The position numbers were made by a program, and so were the translations under genes. This document shows, one piece after another, positions 50,310 through 59,433 of a stretch of 64,000 nt of DNA (its first letter is position 1; each line of letters begins with the position of its first letter). The stretch is from Sphingomonas psychrotolerans (GTDB lineage: Bacteria > Pseudomonadota > Alphaproteobacteria > Sphingomonadales > Sphingomonadaceae), in NCBI RefSeq assembly GCF_002796605.1, contig NZ_CP024923.1, positions 1,612,001 through 1,676,000 on the forward strand, written 5' to 3'. The notes beneath the pieces were generated by a model that was not told the origin of the DNA, searched no databases, and worked only from the letters and a program-made list of their open reading frames with translations.

Positions 50310-51704
50310 ATGCCTCGCCTGCCTTTCCTCGCCCTTCTCGCTCTGGCCGGCTGCACCGTCGGACCCGATTACCAGCGCCCCGCGCCGACCGCCTCGACGC
50401 AGGCGTCGTGGCTCGAACCCGGCGCGCCCGGCGCCATCGATCTCGCCTGGTGGGACAGCTTCGGCGATCCGCAGCTTTCGGCGCTGGTCACCCGCGCGCT
50501 GGCGAGCGCGCCCGATCTCAAGGAAGCCGAGGCGCGGCTTGCCGAAGCGCGCGCAAATCGTGATGCGGTGGCCGGCGGGCGGCTTCCCAATGTCGAGGCG
50601 AGGGGCTCGGCCACCGAGAACCGGTTGAGCGAGAACGGCCAGCTGCCGATCGGCAACATCCCCGGCTTCGACCGCGAGTTCCGGCTGTTCGACCTCGGCT
50701 TCGATGCGAGTTGGGAGCTCGACTTCTGGGGTCGGCGCACCCGCCAGACCGAAGCGGCGAACGCGCGCGCCGAGGCGGCGCTGTTCGGTCAGCGCGACGT
50801 GATGCTGACCCTGATCGCCGAAGTCGCGCGCAGCTATTTCGACTTGCGCGCGGCGCAGGCCGATGCCGCAAATGCGCGGGCGCTCGCCGGCTCGGATGCC
50901 GAACTCGCGCGGCTGACGCAATTGCGCTTCACTGCCGGCGAGGCATCGCGGCTCGAAGTCGAGCGCGCCGAGGGGGCGGCGCGAACCAGCGCAGCCGCCA
51001 TACCCGACACCCAGGCGCGCGCGGCAGCGGGGGCGTACCGGATCGCGGCGCTGGCCGGCGCAGCGCCCGAGGAGATCGCGCCCGAGTTGCGCAAGCCGGC
51101 GCCGCTGCCCGTCAGCCCCGATCGGATCCTCGTGGGGGTGCGTTCCGAACTGCTCGAGCGCCGCCCCGACATCCGCCGCGCCGAGCGTGAGCTCGCCGCC
51201 GCAACTGCCGATATCGGCGTCGCCACCGCCGACCTGTTTCCGCGCTTCAGCCTGATCGGCAGCCTTGGTCAGCAGGCCCGCACTCCCGGCGGCCTCTTCT
51301 CCGGGGAGAGCACCCGGCTACAGATCGGCCCGAGCTTCTCGTGGCCGGTCTTCTCGGGCGGCACGATCCGCGCGCAAATCCGCGCGGCCGATGCGCGGGC
51401 GCAGGGGGCTGCGGCGCGCTATGAAAAGGCCGTGCTCGGCGCGCTTTCCGACAGCGAAGCGGCGATCAACCGCTTCCTCAATGCGCGAGTGGGCGAGGTC
51501 GAGGCTGGCGCGGCGCTGGAGCGCGAGCGGTCGGCTTATGGGTTAGCGGAGCGCAGGGCCACCAGCGGCGAGGACGACCGGCTGACCTTGCTCCGCGCGC
51601 GCCAGTTGCTGCTCTCGACCGAACGGCGAGCCGATCAGGCCCGGGCGGCGAAGGGTCAGGCCGCGGTGGCGCTGTACAAGGCGCTGGGCGGCGGCTGGCG
51701 CTAG
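50310..51704 (+). CDS. outer-membrane efflux lipoprotein (NodT/OprM family)
   Basis: A 464-residue TolC-like channel. The signal ends in the lipobox LALAGC, followed by TVGPDYQRP, the NodT-family start. Two helical-hairpin repeats are visible, including RSYFDLRAAQADAANARALAG and RRPDIRRAERELAAATADIG, and the late DDRLTLLRARQLLL. It would complete the tripartite pump with YbhG. The ATG at 50310 is 5 bases after the ybhR stop; the frame is open far upstream only because it shadows the permeases. Confidence 0.9.
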   Translation: MPRLPFLALLALAGCTVGPDYQRPAPTASTQASWLEPGAPGAIDLAWWDSFGDPQLSALVTRALASAPDLKEAEARLAEARANRDAVAGGRLPNVEARGSATENRLSENGQLPIGNIPGFDREFRLFDLGFDASWELDFWGRRTRQTEAANARAEAALFGQRDVMLTLIAEVARSYFDLRAAQADAANARALAGSDAELARLTQLRFTAGEASRLEVERAEGAARTSAAAIPDTQARAAAGAYRIAALAGAAPEEIAPELRKPAPLPVSPDRILVGVRSELLERRPDIRRAERELAAATADIGVATADLFPRFSLIGSLGQQARTPGGLFSGESTRLQIGPSFSWPVFSGGTIRAQIRAADARAQGAAARYEKAVLGALSDSEAAINRFLNARVGEVEAGAALERERSAYGLAERRATSGEDDRLTLLRARQLLLSTERRADQARAAKGQAAVALYKALGGGWR

Positions 51705-51712
51705 CTACTCCG

Positions 51713-52411
51713 TCAAGGCATCAACCGCTTGCGCCCCTGCGACAAATGCCAGCGCATCGCCAGCGCGGCAGCATCGGCGTCCTGTGCGCGAATCGCCTCG
51801 ACCACCATCTCGTGCTCAGTGATCATCGCCCCGATCGCCTCAGGCGGGCGGGCGCGCGAAATGTCCACGCCGGCGCGCAGGATTCGGTAGATGCCCTCTT
51901 CGAGATGATCGAACGCCGCGACGAAAGCGGGGTTGGCAGTCGCCTCGAAGATCGAGCGGTGGAGCACCCAATCCTCTTCATGCGCCGGACCGTTCGAGTG
52001 CAAGGCGCCGCGCAGCGCTTCCATCGCTCGCTGGATCGTCTCCATCTGCTCGGGAGAGCGGCGCAGCGCCGCGAGCCGGCAGGCCTCGGCCTCGAGCACG
52101 AAGCGGACTTCATAGGTGCCGAGCGTCGCCGAGAGCTCGGCCATCGGCATATGCGCACCCAGCCGTTCGGAGGGCCGCCGCATGACATAGGAACCGGCGC
52201 CGCGTCGCGCCTCGGTGATCCCGTCGGCGGCGAGTCGGACCAAAGCTTCGCGCACCACCGTTCGCGACATGCCGAACATCTCGGCGAGCCGCGGCTCCGA
52301 CGGCAACCGGTCGCCGATCTGGAGATCCTTGGCGTTGATGATCTCGACGATCTGCGAATAGGCGCGATCGGCCAGCCGCCCCTCGCCCGCATGCGCAACT
52401 CCGTGTGCCAA
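51713..52411 (-). CDS. FadR-subfamily GntR regulator (FCD domain)
   Basis: A 232-residue regulator. The winged helix includes IGDRLPSEPRLAEMFGMSRTVVREALVRLAADGI, and the C-terminal FCD domain has metal-ligand histidines in LHRSIFEATAN, ITEHEMVVEAI and AMRWHLSQG. TTG at 52411 follows a GGGGAGGG ribosome site, and no ATG is suitably placed. It may control the adjacent GlcNAc genes or act elsewhere; ligands of this subfamily are usually sugar acids or organic acids. Confidence 0.82.
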   Translation of the reverse strand: MAHGVAHAGEGRLADRAYSQIVEIINAKDLQIGDRLPSEPRLAEMFGMSRTVVREALVRLAADGITEARRGAGSYVMRRPSERLGAHMPMAELSATLGTYEVRFVLEAEACRLAALRRSPEQMETIQRAMEALRGALHSNGPAHEEDWVLHRSIFEATANPAFVAAFDHLEEGIYRILRAGVDISRARPPEAIGAMITEHEMVVEAIRAQDADAAALAMRWHLSQGRKRLMP

Positions 52412-52470
52412 TCGGCCCTCCCCTTCCCTCGCTGAAACTAGCTTCAAGGCAGCGGTGTTGCCAACCCCAT

Positions 52471-52498
52471 GTAAGACATATTGGTTAGACAGATTATA
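52471..52498 (-). promoter_or_regulatory. possible promoter and operator of the FadR-type gene
   Basis: On the minus strand TATAAT (52498-52493) is a perfect -10 hexamer, though no good -35 lies 17 bases before it. It is followed by a near-dyad TTGGT-TAG-ACAGA and the repeat TAAGACAT/TTAGACAG, compatible with GntR-family binding. The gap 52412-52628 has no gene. Confidence 0.35.
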
Positions 52499-52628
52499 CG
52501 ATTTCGGCGCTGATTTGCCGATTGACGTGCCGAAACGGCGCGGCATACTTTGAACCTGTCCAACCGATTCAGGACTCGGCCACAGAAGCCGCGGGGATTG
52601 GAAGAAACGGACGGGACCTGGAGGGGTT

Positions 52629-52886
52629 ATGGACACGATGTACGGCACTGCTGCCGTGACTCTGCCGCCGATGAGCGCCTTTGCCGAAGTCTATGTGAAT
52701 CGGCCCACCGCACATGGTGGACCGGTCACTGCGTTGTTCGGCCCGTTCGGCGATTGCGCCTTCGTGCTGGTACGCCAGGGCGGCTATGGCGATGCCGAAT
52801 GCTGGATCGAGAGCGCGACCGGCCGGGTCTCCTATGCCGATGTCGTCGAGGCCGACCGCGCCGGGCTGATCCAGCGCGCTACCTGA
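52629..52886 (+). CDS. small hypothetical protein
   Basis: An 85-residue protein with a good ribosome site (GGAGGGG) before the ATG. MSAFAEVYVNRPTAHGGPV and CAFVLVRQGGYGDAECWIE suggest a small beta-rich soluble domain. No family recognised. Its end overlaps the nagE stop by 8 bases on the opposite strand. Confidence 0.6.
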   Translation: MDTMYGTAAVTLPPMSAFAEVYVNRPTAHGGPVTALFGPFGDCAFVLVRQGGYGDAECWIESATGRVSYADVVEADRAGLIQRAT

Positions 52887-54633
52887 CCGGCTGAAGCGCT
52901 TCCGCGAGCGCAATCGTCGCGTCGCCGGTGACGAGGTGGAGCGGCCGTGCGGCATCGCCGGGTATCAACATCGCGAGGACCCCGCCGCGCTCGAGTGCCG
53001 AACGGTCGATCTTCGAGATATCCGTCAGTTCGACGAGCAACCGGGTACCCCGGGCGCGGACGGCGCAGATATTTCCTTCCCCCAACGCCCGCGCGATGAT
53101 CCCCGCGTCGAAGACCGGCGCCGCCGCTGCGGCGACCGGCGCTCTTGCGGTAATCGCCGCTGCCATGGCGACAGGCGCCGCCGGCACGGCTACGGGTCCT
53201 GCCGCCATCGCCGCGCGCACTTCGCCCGCGATCTGGTCGGCGATCGGCCCGAACACCACCTGCAGCGCGCCATTGTCAAGCTTGAGCACGCCCCGTGCGC
53301 CGAGCGCACGCAGCGCAGCTTCATCGATCGCGGCGAAATCGGCCATCACCAGGCGCAGCCGGGTGGTGCACGCGTCGACACTGCGGATATTGGCAGTGCC
53401 GCCTAGCGCCGCGAGCACCGCGGGTCCGCGCGCGCCGGCAGCCGCTTCCTGCGCAGCCGGTGGCACTTCAGCGTCGCGGCCGGGAGTCTTGAGATCGAAG
53501 CGTCGGATGCACCAGCTGAACGCGGCGTAATAGATCCAGAAATACGCGGCACCGACCGGCAGCAGCAGCAACGGCTTGGTGGCAAGCCCGAAGTTGAGCA
53601 CATAGTCGATCAGCCCGGCCGAGAAGCCAAAACCGAGCTTCACCCCCAGCGCGTCCATCAGCACCATCGAAATGCCGGTCAGCACCGCGTGGACCACGTA
53701 GAGCACCGGCGCGAGGAACATGAAGGTGAACTCGATCGGCTCGGTGACGCCGGTGAGGAACGACGTGAGCGCGAGGCTGAGCAACAGTCCGCCCACGGCC
53801 TTGCGACGCCCGGGCAGCGCATTGCGGTACATCGCCAGGCACGCCGCAGGCAGCCCGAACATCATCACCGGGAAGAAGCCCGCCATGAACGCGCCGGCGC
53901 TCGGATCACCGGCGAAGAAGCGCTTGATGTCGCCGGTCGCCCCGTTGAAGTCGCCGAGCAGAAACCATGGGATGTTGTTGAGGATGTGATGCAGCCCGGT
54001 GATCAGCAGCAGCCGGTTGAGCAGCCCGAACAGGAACAGCCCGATCGGTCCCGCGCCGAGCACCCAGCGGCTGAGCGTGTCGACCCCTGCCTCGAACCAC
54101 GGGAAGCCCAGCCCGAACAGCACGGCACCCGCGAGCCCGGCGAGGCCCGCGACGATCGGCACGAAGCGGCGCCCCGCGAAAAAGGCGAGATAATCGGGCA
54201 GCTTGATGTCCGAAAAGCGATTGTAGAGCACGCCCGCCACGATGCCCGATAATATGCCGGCGGCGACACTGAGCTTGCCGATCTCCTTGGCGCGCCAAGC
54301 CGCCTGTTCCAGCGCGGGGGCGGAGACGATTTCGGGCGGCAGGTGCAGCAATACCTTAGCGCCTTCGACAGCGACCAGATAGGCGACCACGCCGGCGAGC
54401 GAGGCTGCGCCATGGTTTTCTCGTGCAAGCCCGACCGCGACGCCTGCGGCGAACAACAGCCCTAGATTGGAGAAGATCGCTTCACCCGCGGCGGCAACGA
54501 AGGGAATGCCCAGCATGTCGGCCTGGCCGAGCCGGAGCAGCAAAGCAGCAATCGGCAGCACCGCGATCGGCAGCATCAGCGCGCGGCCGAGCGGCTGTGC
54601 CTTGGCGAGCAGGGTTGCGGGTCTAAAGCTCAT
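52879..54633 (-). CDS. nagE: GlcNAc-type PTS permease EIICB with a second, Cys-less EIIB domain
   Basis: A 584-residue PTS protein. The EIIC part has about ten hydrophobic helices, the GITEPIEF-like segment GVTEPIEFTFMFLAP and LHHILNNIPWF. A first EIIB follows with SVDACTTRLRL holding the phosphorylated cysteine. After an Ala/Pro-rich linker (about 485-510) comes a second EIIB-like domain, NICAVRARGTRLLVEL, where Arg replaces that cysteine. Context (GH20, NagA, NagB-II) points to N-acetylglucosamine. The ATG at 54633 overlaps the upstream PTS stop (ATGA). Confidence 0.9.
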   Translation of the reverse strand: MSFRPATLLAKAQPLGRALMLPIAVLPIAALLLRLGQADMLGIPFVAAAGEAIFSNLGLLFAAGVAVGLARENHGAASLAGVVAYLVAVEGAKVLLHLPPEIVSAPALEQAAWRAKEIGKLSVAAGILSGIVAGVLYNRFSDIKLPDYLAFFAGRRFVPIVAGLAGLAGAVLFGLGFPWFEAGVDTLSRWVLGAGPIGLFLFGLLNRLLLITGLHHILNNIPWFLLGDFNGATGDIKRFFAGDPSAGAFMAGFFPVMMFGLPAACLAMYRNALPGRRKAVGGLLLSLALTSFLTGVTEPIEFTFMFLAPVLYVVHAVLTGISMVLMDALGVKLGFGFSAGLIDYVLNFGLATKPLLLLPVGAAYFWIYYAAFSWCIRRFDLKTPGRDAEVPPAAQEAAAGARGPAVLAALGGTANIRSVDACTTRLRLVMADFAAIDEAALRALGARGVLKLDNGALQVVFGPIADQIAGEVRAAMAAGPVAVPAAPVAMAAAITARAPVAAAAAPVFDAGIIARALGEGNICAVRARGTRLLVELTDISKIDRSALERGGVLAMLIPGDAARPLHLVTGDATIALAEALQPVR

Positions 54634-57083
54634 ATCAGTGCCTCTCGGGCAAGTGCGCGCACCTCTGCAGGAGACGCGGCGTCGCACGCCTTCCCCGCAA
54701 GGGCGACGCACGCGTTCATATCGAGCCGCCGGACTGCGGCCTTGAGTCCCGGAATGGCGGCCGGAGTCGCCGACAATTCGGTGATGCCGAGCCCTATCAA
54801 AATCGGTGCGGCCAACGGATCCGAGGCGAGGCCGCCACAGACACCCGCCCAACGGCCGGCTTGCTGCGCGCCCTCGCCCACCAGACGGATCAGGCGCAGT
54901 ACCGCCGGATGCAGCGCGTCGATCCGCTGCGACACCGCCGCATTCCCGCGATCGGCGGCAAGCGTGTACTGAGTGAGATCGTTGGTCCCGATCGACAGGA
55001 AGTCGGCTTCGCGCGCCACCTGGCCGGCGAGCATCGCCGCTGCGGGGGTTTCGATCATCACGCCGAGCTGCACCGGATCCGCGATCCCCAATTCGGCCTG
55101 CACTTCGGCGAGCAGCGCCCGAATCGGTCGGTAATCGCCAAGATCCGCGATCATCGGCAGCATGATCCGGCATTGCGCCGCTGGAACCCCGCGCAGGATC
55201 GCGCGGAGCTGGAGCCGCATCAGATCGGGCCGCGCAAGGCTTAGCCGCACCCCGCGCAGGCCCAGCGCCGGGTTTTCCTCGGCCCCCATCGGCAAATACG
55301 GCACCGGCTTGTCGCCGCCGATGTCGAGCGTGCGGACGATCAGCGGACGATCGCCGAGCGTGGCAGCGATCCGCGAATAGGTCTCGCGCTGCTCTTCCTC
55401 GTCGGGCGCAGTCTCGCGTTCGAGGAACAGGAATTCGGTGCGGAGCAGCCCGCAACCCTCGGCGCCCGCCGCGACCGCAGCAGCCGCGTCGGTCACCGAG
55501 CCCAGATTGGCGAAGATCTCGATCCGCGTGCCATCGGCCATGCGGCAGGGTTCGTGCGCCTCCGCGGCGTCGCGCGCGCGACGGTCGCGCGTGGCGGAAA
55601 GGCGCTCGCTGGCCTCGGAAAGTGCCGCGGCGCCGGGCTCGATGATGAGCGCGGCGGCATCGGCATCGAGGATCAGCGGCGTCCCGTCGACAATCGCGAG
55701 CACGCCCTCGCCTGCAGCTACCAGCATCGGAATCCCGGCCGAGGCGGCGAGGATCGCGACATGCGAAGTGGGACCGCCGGCCGCAGTGCAGATCCCGGCG
55801 AGGTTGGCAGCGTCGAGCGCCAGGAATTGCGAAGGCAACAGATCCTCGGCAATCAGGACCGTACTCGGGGACAGCGCTGGGACGCCCGCACCGGGCGTGC
55901 CGAGCAGCGCCGCGACCACCTGACGCTCGAGATCCTTGAGATCCGCGACACGCTCCATCAACAGCGCGTCGCCGGTTGCGCGGATCGCCGTCATGGCCTG
56001 CGCGCTCGCAGCACGCCAGGCGAAGGCGGCGCTGCGCCCCGCGGCGATCTGCTCGCCCGCGGCATGGATAAGTTCGGGATCGTCGAGCAGCGCGCGATGC
56101 GCCTCGGCGATCTCGGCGGCAGCGCCGCGGGCGCCGGCGAGTTGGCCGCTGATCTGGGCGAGCGCAGCGTCCAGCCCAACGCGTTCTGCTGCGGCACCCG
56201 CCCCGTCCTCCGGCACGTCCTGATCCGCCGCCCTCAGCTGCAGCGCTTGTCCGATCGCCAAGCCCGGCGATGCGCAAACCGGCCCTTGCGAACGGATGGC
56301 CGGCGCTGTGAGGGCGGTGGAGCCTTGCTCGCCGAGCCCCGAAAGGATCAACGCGGCCACCGCGTCGACTGCGGCGCGTGCGTCCGTACCGATTCCGGCG
56401 ATCTGCACGGACGCGCCCGAGCCGACGCCTAGTCCGAGCAATGCCACGGTGCTGCGAGCATTGGCGCGCGCCGTGCCGGTGACGATCGCGACTTCCGCCA
56501 CGAAAGGTCGAAGCGCCGCAGCGATGCGCGCGGCCGGACGTGCGTGAATCCCGTGCGCAGCATCGACGATCACATCCCGCTCGAACCGCTCGATCGACTC
56601 GCCACGGGTCGTCTCGCGCGGCTCGACGCGGGCGATCCGGGCGACGTTCGCCCCCGCCTCGACCAGACGGCCGGTCGCCTCGAGCGTCAGGACATAGCCC
56701 TCGCTGGCGAGTATCACCGGGGTGATCAGCGCCTTTGCCGCTTCCGCGACGGCGTCTAGATCGAAGGCGATTAGCGGGTCGCCCGCCCTAACCCGCTGTC
56801 CCGCCGTCACCTTGGCGGTGAAGCCCCTGCCGCCGAGCCCGACGGTGTCGAGTCCGATGTGGAGCAACAATTCCGCCCCGTTGTCGAGCCGGAGCGTGAC
56901 TGCGTGCGCGCTCGCCGGCACGGACAGGATCTCGCCCGCTGCCGGCGCGCGCAGCAGGCCTTCGATCGGATCGATCGCGAAGCCGTCGCCCATCATACGC
57001 TCGGCAAACACTGCGTCGGGGACGGCCTCGAGCGGCGTGAGCCAGCCTGCGAACGGCGCGATCAGAATTATCGTATCGGTCAT
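54630..57083 (-). CDS. PTS EIIA-HPr-EI fusion protein
   Basis: An 817-residue cytoplasmic phosphocarrier with three modules. EIIA(Glc-type) has His60 and His75 (LLLHIGLDTVGL, the phosphorylated one). HPr has His180 in GIHARPAA. EI has His441 in GGPTSHVAIL and the PEP-binding C-terminal barrel (IGTNDLTQYTLAADR). It takes phosphate from PEP to the EIIB of the neighbouring permease, so the locus encodes a full dedicated PTS. The ATG at 57083 matches the EIIA N-terminus. Such fusions are known from GlcNAc loci of Gram-negative bacteria. Confidence 0.93.
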   Translation of the reverse strand: MTDTIILIAPFAGWLTPLEAVPDAVFAERMMGDGFAIDPIEGLLRAPAAGEILSVPASAHAVTLRLDNGAELLLHIGLDTVGLGGRGFTAKVTAGQRVRAGDPLIAFDLDAVAEAAKALITPVILASEGYVLTLEATGRLVEAGANVARIARVEPRETTRGESIERFERDVIVDAAHGIHARPAARIAAALRPFVAEVAIVTGTARANARSTVALLGLGVGSGASVQIAGIGTDARAAVDAVAALILSGLGEQGSTALTAPAIRSQGPVCASPGLAIGQALQLRAADQDVPEDGAGAAAERVGLDAALAQISGQLAGARGAAAEIAEAHRALLDDPELIHAAGEQIAAGRSAAFAWRAASAQAMTAIRATGDALLMERVADLKDLERQVVAALLGTPGAGVPALSPSTVLIAEDLLPSQFLALDAANLAGICTAAGGPTSHVAILAASAGIPMLVAAGEGVLAIVDGTPLILDADAAALIIEPGAAALSEASERLSATRDRRARDAAEAHEPCRMADGTRIEIFANLGSVTDAAAAVAAGAEGCGLLRTEFLFLERETAPDEEEQRETYSRIAATLGDRPLIVRTLDIGGDKPVPYLPMGAEENPALGLRGVRLSLARPDLMRLQLRAILRGVPAAQCRIMLPMIADLGDYRPIRALLAEVQAELGIADPVQLGVMIETPAAAMLAGQVAREADFLSIGTNDLTQYTLAADRGNAAVSQRIDALHPAVLRLIRLVGEGAQQAGRWAGVCGGLASDPLAAPILIGLGITELSATPAAIPGLKAAVRRLDMNACVALAGKACDAASPAEVRALAREALI

Positions 57084-57091
57084 CGTGCCGC

Positions 57092-59359
57092 TCACGGAAT
57101 CAGCTCGACGGCGTCGATCGCCCACATCGGCTCGACACCCTTGGCCGTGTACCGGATGCACAAGGTCTCGTTCCCGGCGCGTGGTGCGAGCCGGCCGACC
57201 AGCCGCGTCAGTCCCGGATTGCCCTCCGCTGCAGCGAGTGGAAGCACTGCGACACGCGAGCCCTCACAGCCGCCCGCACGCACCTCGAACTCGCCCTCGG
57301 GAGTGGCCGGGGCGGCGAATTTGATAGTCTCGATGTCCTTGCCAATCTGAAAGTTGAACGGAATCTGCCCGACCGTGATAGCGATTTGCTTCGCGTCGCC
57401 CACTGGCGCCTTCTCCCACAGCCAGCACGGGTTGAAGATGTCACTCACGAACGTCGCCCTTTTGCCCGTCGCCGGATAATCGTCCTCCAGCGCGAGCACG
57501 ACACGGTTGGTGCAGGTCTTGAGCATTTCGTCGCTGCGCCAGCGGACGCTCTGCGCGGTGACGGTCTGCTTCACTCCGCCGGGCAATTCGCGGCCACTGT
57601 GGAACGCCGCTGCCTTGAATTGGGAAGTGAGCTTCACCGAGACCGGACCGCGATAGACCGGCGACTTCGCGGTCACCTGGCTACCGTCGATGGTATAGTG
57701 CATCTCGAGCCCCGACTGATTGACCAGCGTCACCGTCACACTGTCGCTGCCGGGCACATAGGCATAGTCCGGCGTCACCGCGAACGCACTGGAGGCCGGC
57801 TCCAGCTTCAGCGCGCGCATCCGCTCCAATTGCGGGATGAGCCGATCGACGAAGCCGTCATAGCTGCGTCCCGCTTTGGCCGACCAGCCAATCTCCGCCA
57901 CTGCCGAAGCGCGCGGAAAGGTCATCCATGCCGCGCGCGCTTCGGTACGGACATGCTCGGTCCACAGATTGGCCTGCAGGCCAAGGATATGATGCTGCTG
58001 CGCCGCCGGAATCGCCGACGGCACGGGCTCGAAACCATAGACGGTCTTCAGATCGATCCGATTGCCGCGTCCGGGCGGCTCGCTGTCGCTAAAGCCCTGG
58101 CGATTGTCGAAATAGAGTATCGGTGACGGGCTGAGCACCGCGTCATGTCCCGCCTTCGCGGCGATGATCGCGCCTTCGACGCCGCGCCAGGACGTGATCG
58201 TCGCGTCGGGCGGCACCTCGCCGCCTTCGAGGATCTCGTCCCAGCCGATCAGCTTGCGCCCGCGTTTGGTCAGATGCCCGCCGATCCGGTGCATGAATGC
58301 GGCCTGGAGCGCGGCCTCGTCCTTGACGCCCAGCGCCTTCATCCGCGCCTGGACCTCGGCCGAGCCCTTCCACTGCTCCTTCGTCGCCTCGTCGCCGCCC
58401 ACATGGACGTAGCGCGACGGGAAGAGAGCGATCACTTCGTCGAGAACATTTTCCAAGAAACTGAAGGTCTTGTCGTCAAAATTGTAGAGCCACGGGAAGA
58501 CACCCCAGTCGCTTTCGGTGCCCGGCGGGATCGGTACGCCGGTGCCAAGCTCAGGATAAGCCCGGATCGCCGCGAGGGCGTGCCCCGGCATCTCGATTTC
58601 AGGGATGATCGTGACGTTACGCTGCGCAGCGTAGGCAACGATCGCCCGAATCTCCTCCTGCGAATAGAAACCACCGACCTGCGGCAATTGCGGCGCGCCC
58701 GGCGCAGTGGCGGGACGGCGCCAGCCCGAGACCTGGGTGAGCCGGGGATATTTCTTGATCTCGATCCGCCAACCCTGATCGTCGACCAGATGCCAATGCA
58801 GCGTATTGAGCTTGTTGACCGCCATCCAGTCGATCAGTTGCCGAACATAGGCCGGCGACTGAAAATGCCGAGCGCTGTCGAGCATCAGCCCGCGCCAGCC
58901 GAAGCGCGGAGCATCGGCAACGGTGAAGGCCGGAATCGACACCGCGCCCCTGCCCGGCGCCTGAGTCATCGCTTGCCACAAGGTGACCGCTCCGTAGAGC
59001 AGTCCGGCGTCGTCGCCCGCAGTGATCGTTGCGCCTTTAGGCGTGACTTCGAGACGATAGCTCTCCGCCTTGCCTGTCGCCGCGCGGACGAACCGGATCG
59101 ATGGCGTGGAAGCATCCGATCCGACCTTTAGCTCGAAACCGCGCGCTTCTGCGACCAACGCAGCGAGCCGCTCGGCTGCAATGCGCGCACCCGTGTCTGC
59201 GGCGGGCATCACCAGCGCCGTCTTCCCGCTCACGGCAAGCACGCCTCGCCCGGAGTGCAGTTCGGCGGGCAAGGGCAGCAGCTTGGGCACCTGCGCAGCC
59301 ACCGGTGCGGAAGCCAGCGCCGCGCCTAACCCTAACAGCACTCGAGAAAAACAGATCAA
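57092..59359 (-). CDS. beta-N-acetylhexosaminidase (GH20)
   Basis: A 755-residue exported enzyme. The signal peptide is MICFSRVLLGLGAALASAPVAAQ. A GH20b-type domain precedes the catalytic barrel, in which HVGGDEATKEQW supplies Asp323 and Glu324 for the substrate-assisted mechanism. The C-terminal ~150 residues form an extra beta-rich region. It would release GlcNAc from chitin oligomers or glycans for import by the PTS. TTG at 59359 is supported by GGGAG seven bases upstream and by the signal peptide; it lies in the scar of a broken receptor gene. Confidence 0.9.
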   Translation of the reverse strand: MICFSRVLLGLGAALASAPVAAQVPKLLPLPAELHSGRGVLAVSGKTALVMPAADTGARIAAERLAALVAEARGFELKVGSDASTPSIRFVRAATGKAESYRLEVTPKGATITAGDDAGLLYGAVTLWQAMTQAPGRGAVSIPAFTVADAPRFGWRGLMLDSARHFQSPAYVRQLIDWMAVNKLNTLHWHLVDDQGWRIEIKKYPRLTQVSGWRRPATAPGAPQLPQVGGFYSQEEIRAIVAYAAQRNVTIIPEIEMPGHALAAIRAYPELGTGVPIPPGTESDWGVFPWLYNFDDKTFSFLENVLDEVIALFPSRYVHVGGDEATKEQWKGSAEVQARMKALGVKDEAALQAAFMHRIGGHLTKRGRKLIGWDEILEGGEVPPDATITSWRGVEGAIIAAKAGHDAVLSPSPILYFDNRQGFSDSEPPGRGNRIDLKTVYGFEPVPSAIPAAQQHHILGLQANLWTEHVRTEARAAWMTFPRASAVAEIGWSAKAGRSYDGFVDRLIPQLERMRALKLEPASSAFAVTPDYAYVPGSDSVTVTLVNQSGLEMHYTIDGSQVTAKSPVYRGPVSVKLTSQFKAAAFHSGRELPGGVKQTVTAQSVRWRSDEMLKTCTNRVVLALEDDYPATGKRATFVSDIFNPCWLWEKAPVGDAKQIAITVGQIPFNFQIGKDIETIKFAAPATPEGEFEVRAGGCEGSRVAVLPLAAAEGNPGLTRLVGRLAPRAGNETLCIRYTAKGVEPMWAIDAVELIP

Positions 59360-59433
59360 ACGAGACTCCCGACGATGATGAGCAGCAAGCTTAGGCGGTT
59401 TCGCGAATCGCTCAATCTCGCTGCGGCAGGGCA

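Noticed and set aside
48687..51704. A 1005-codon plus-strand open frame
   Set aside because: Only its last 464 codons (from 50310) are a real gene with signal and NodT motifs. The rest reads out of frame through the two ABC permeases and is Arg/Ala-rich shadow sequence.
52879..56277. A 1132-codon minus-strand open frame covering nagE and beyond
   Set aside because: The part upstream of 54633 is a wrong-frame reading of the EIIA-HPr-EI gene. The true start is fixed by the ATGA overlap.
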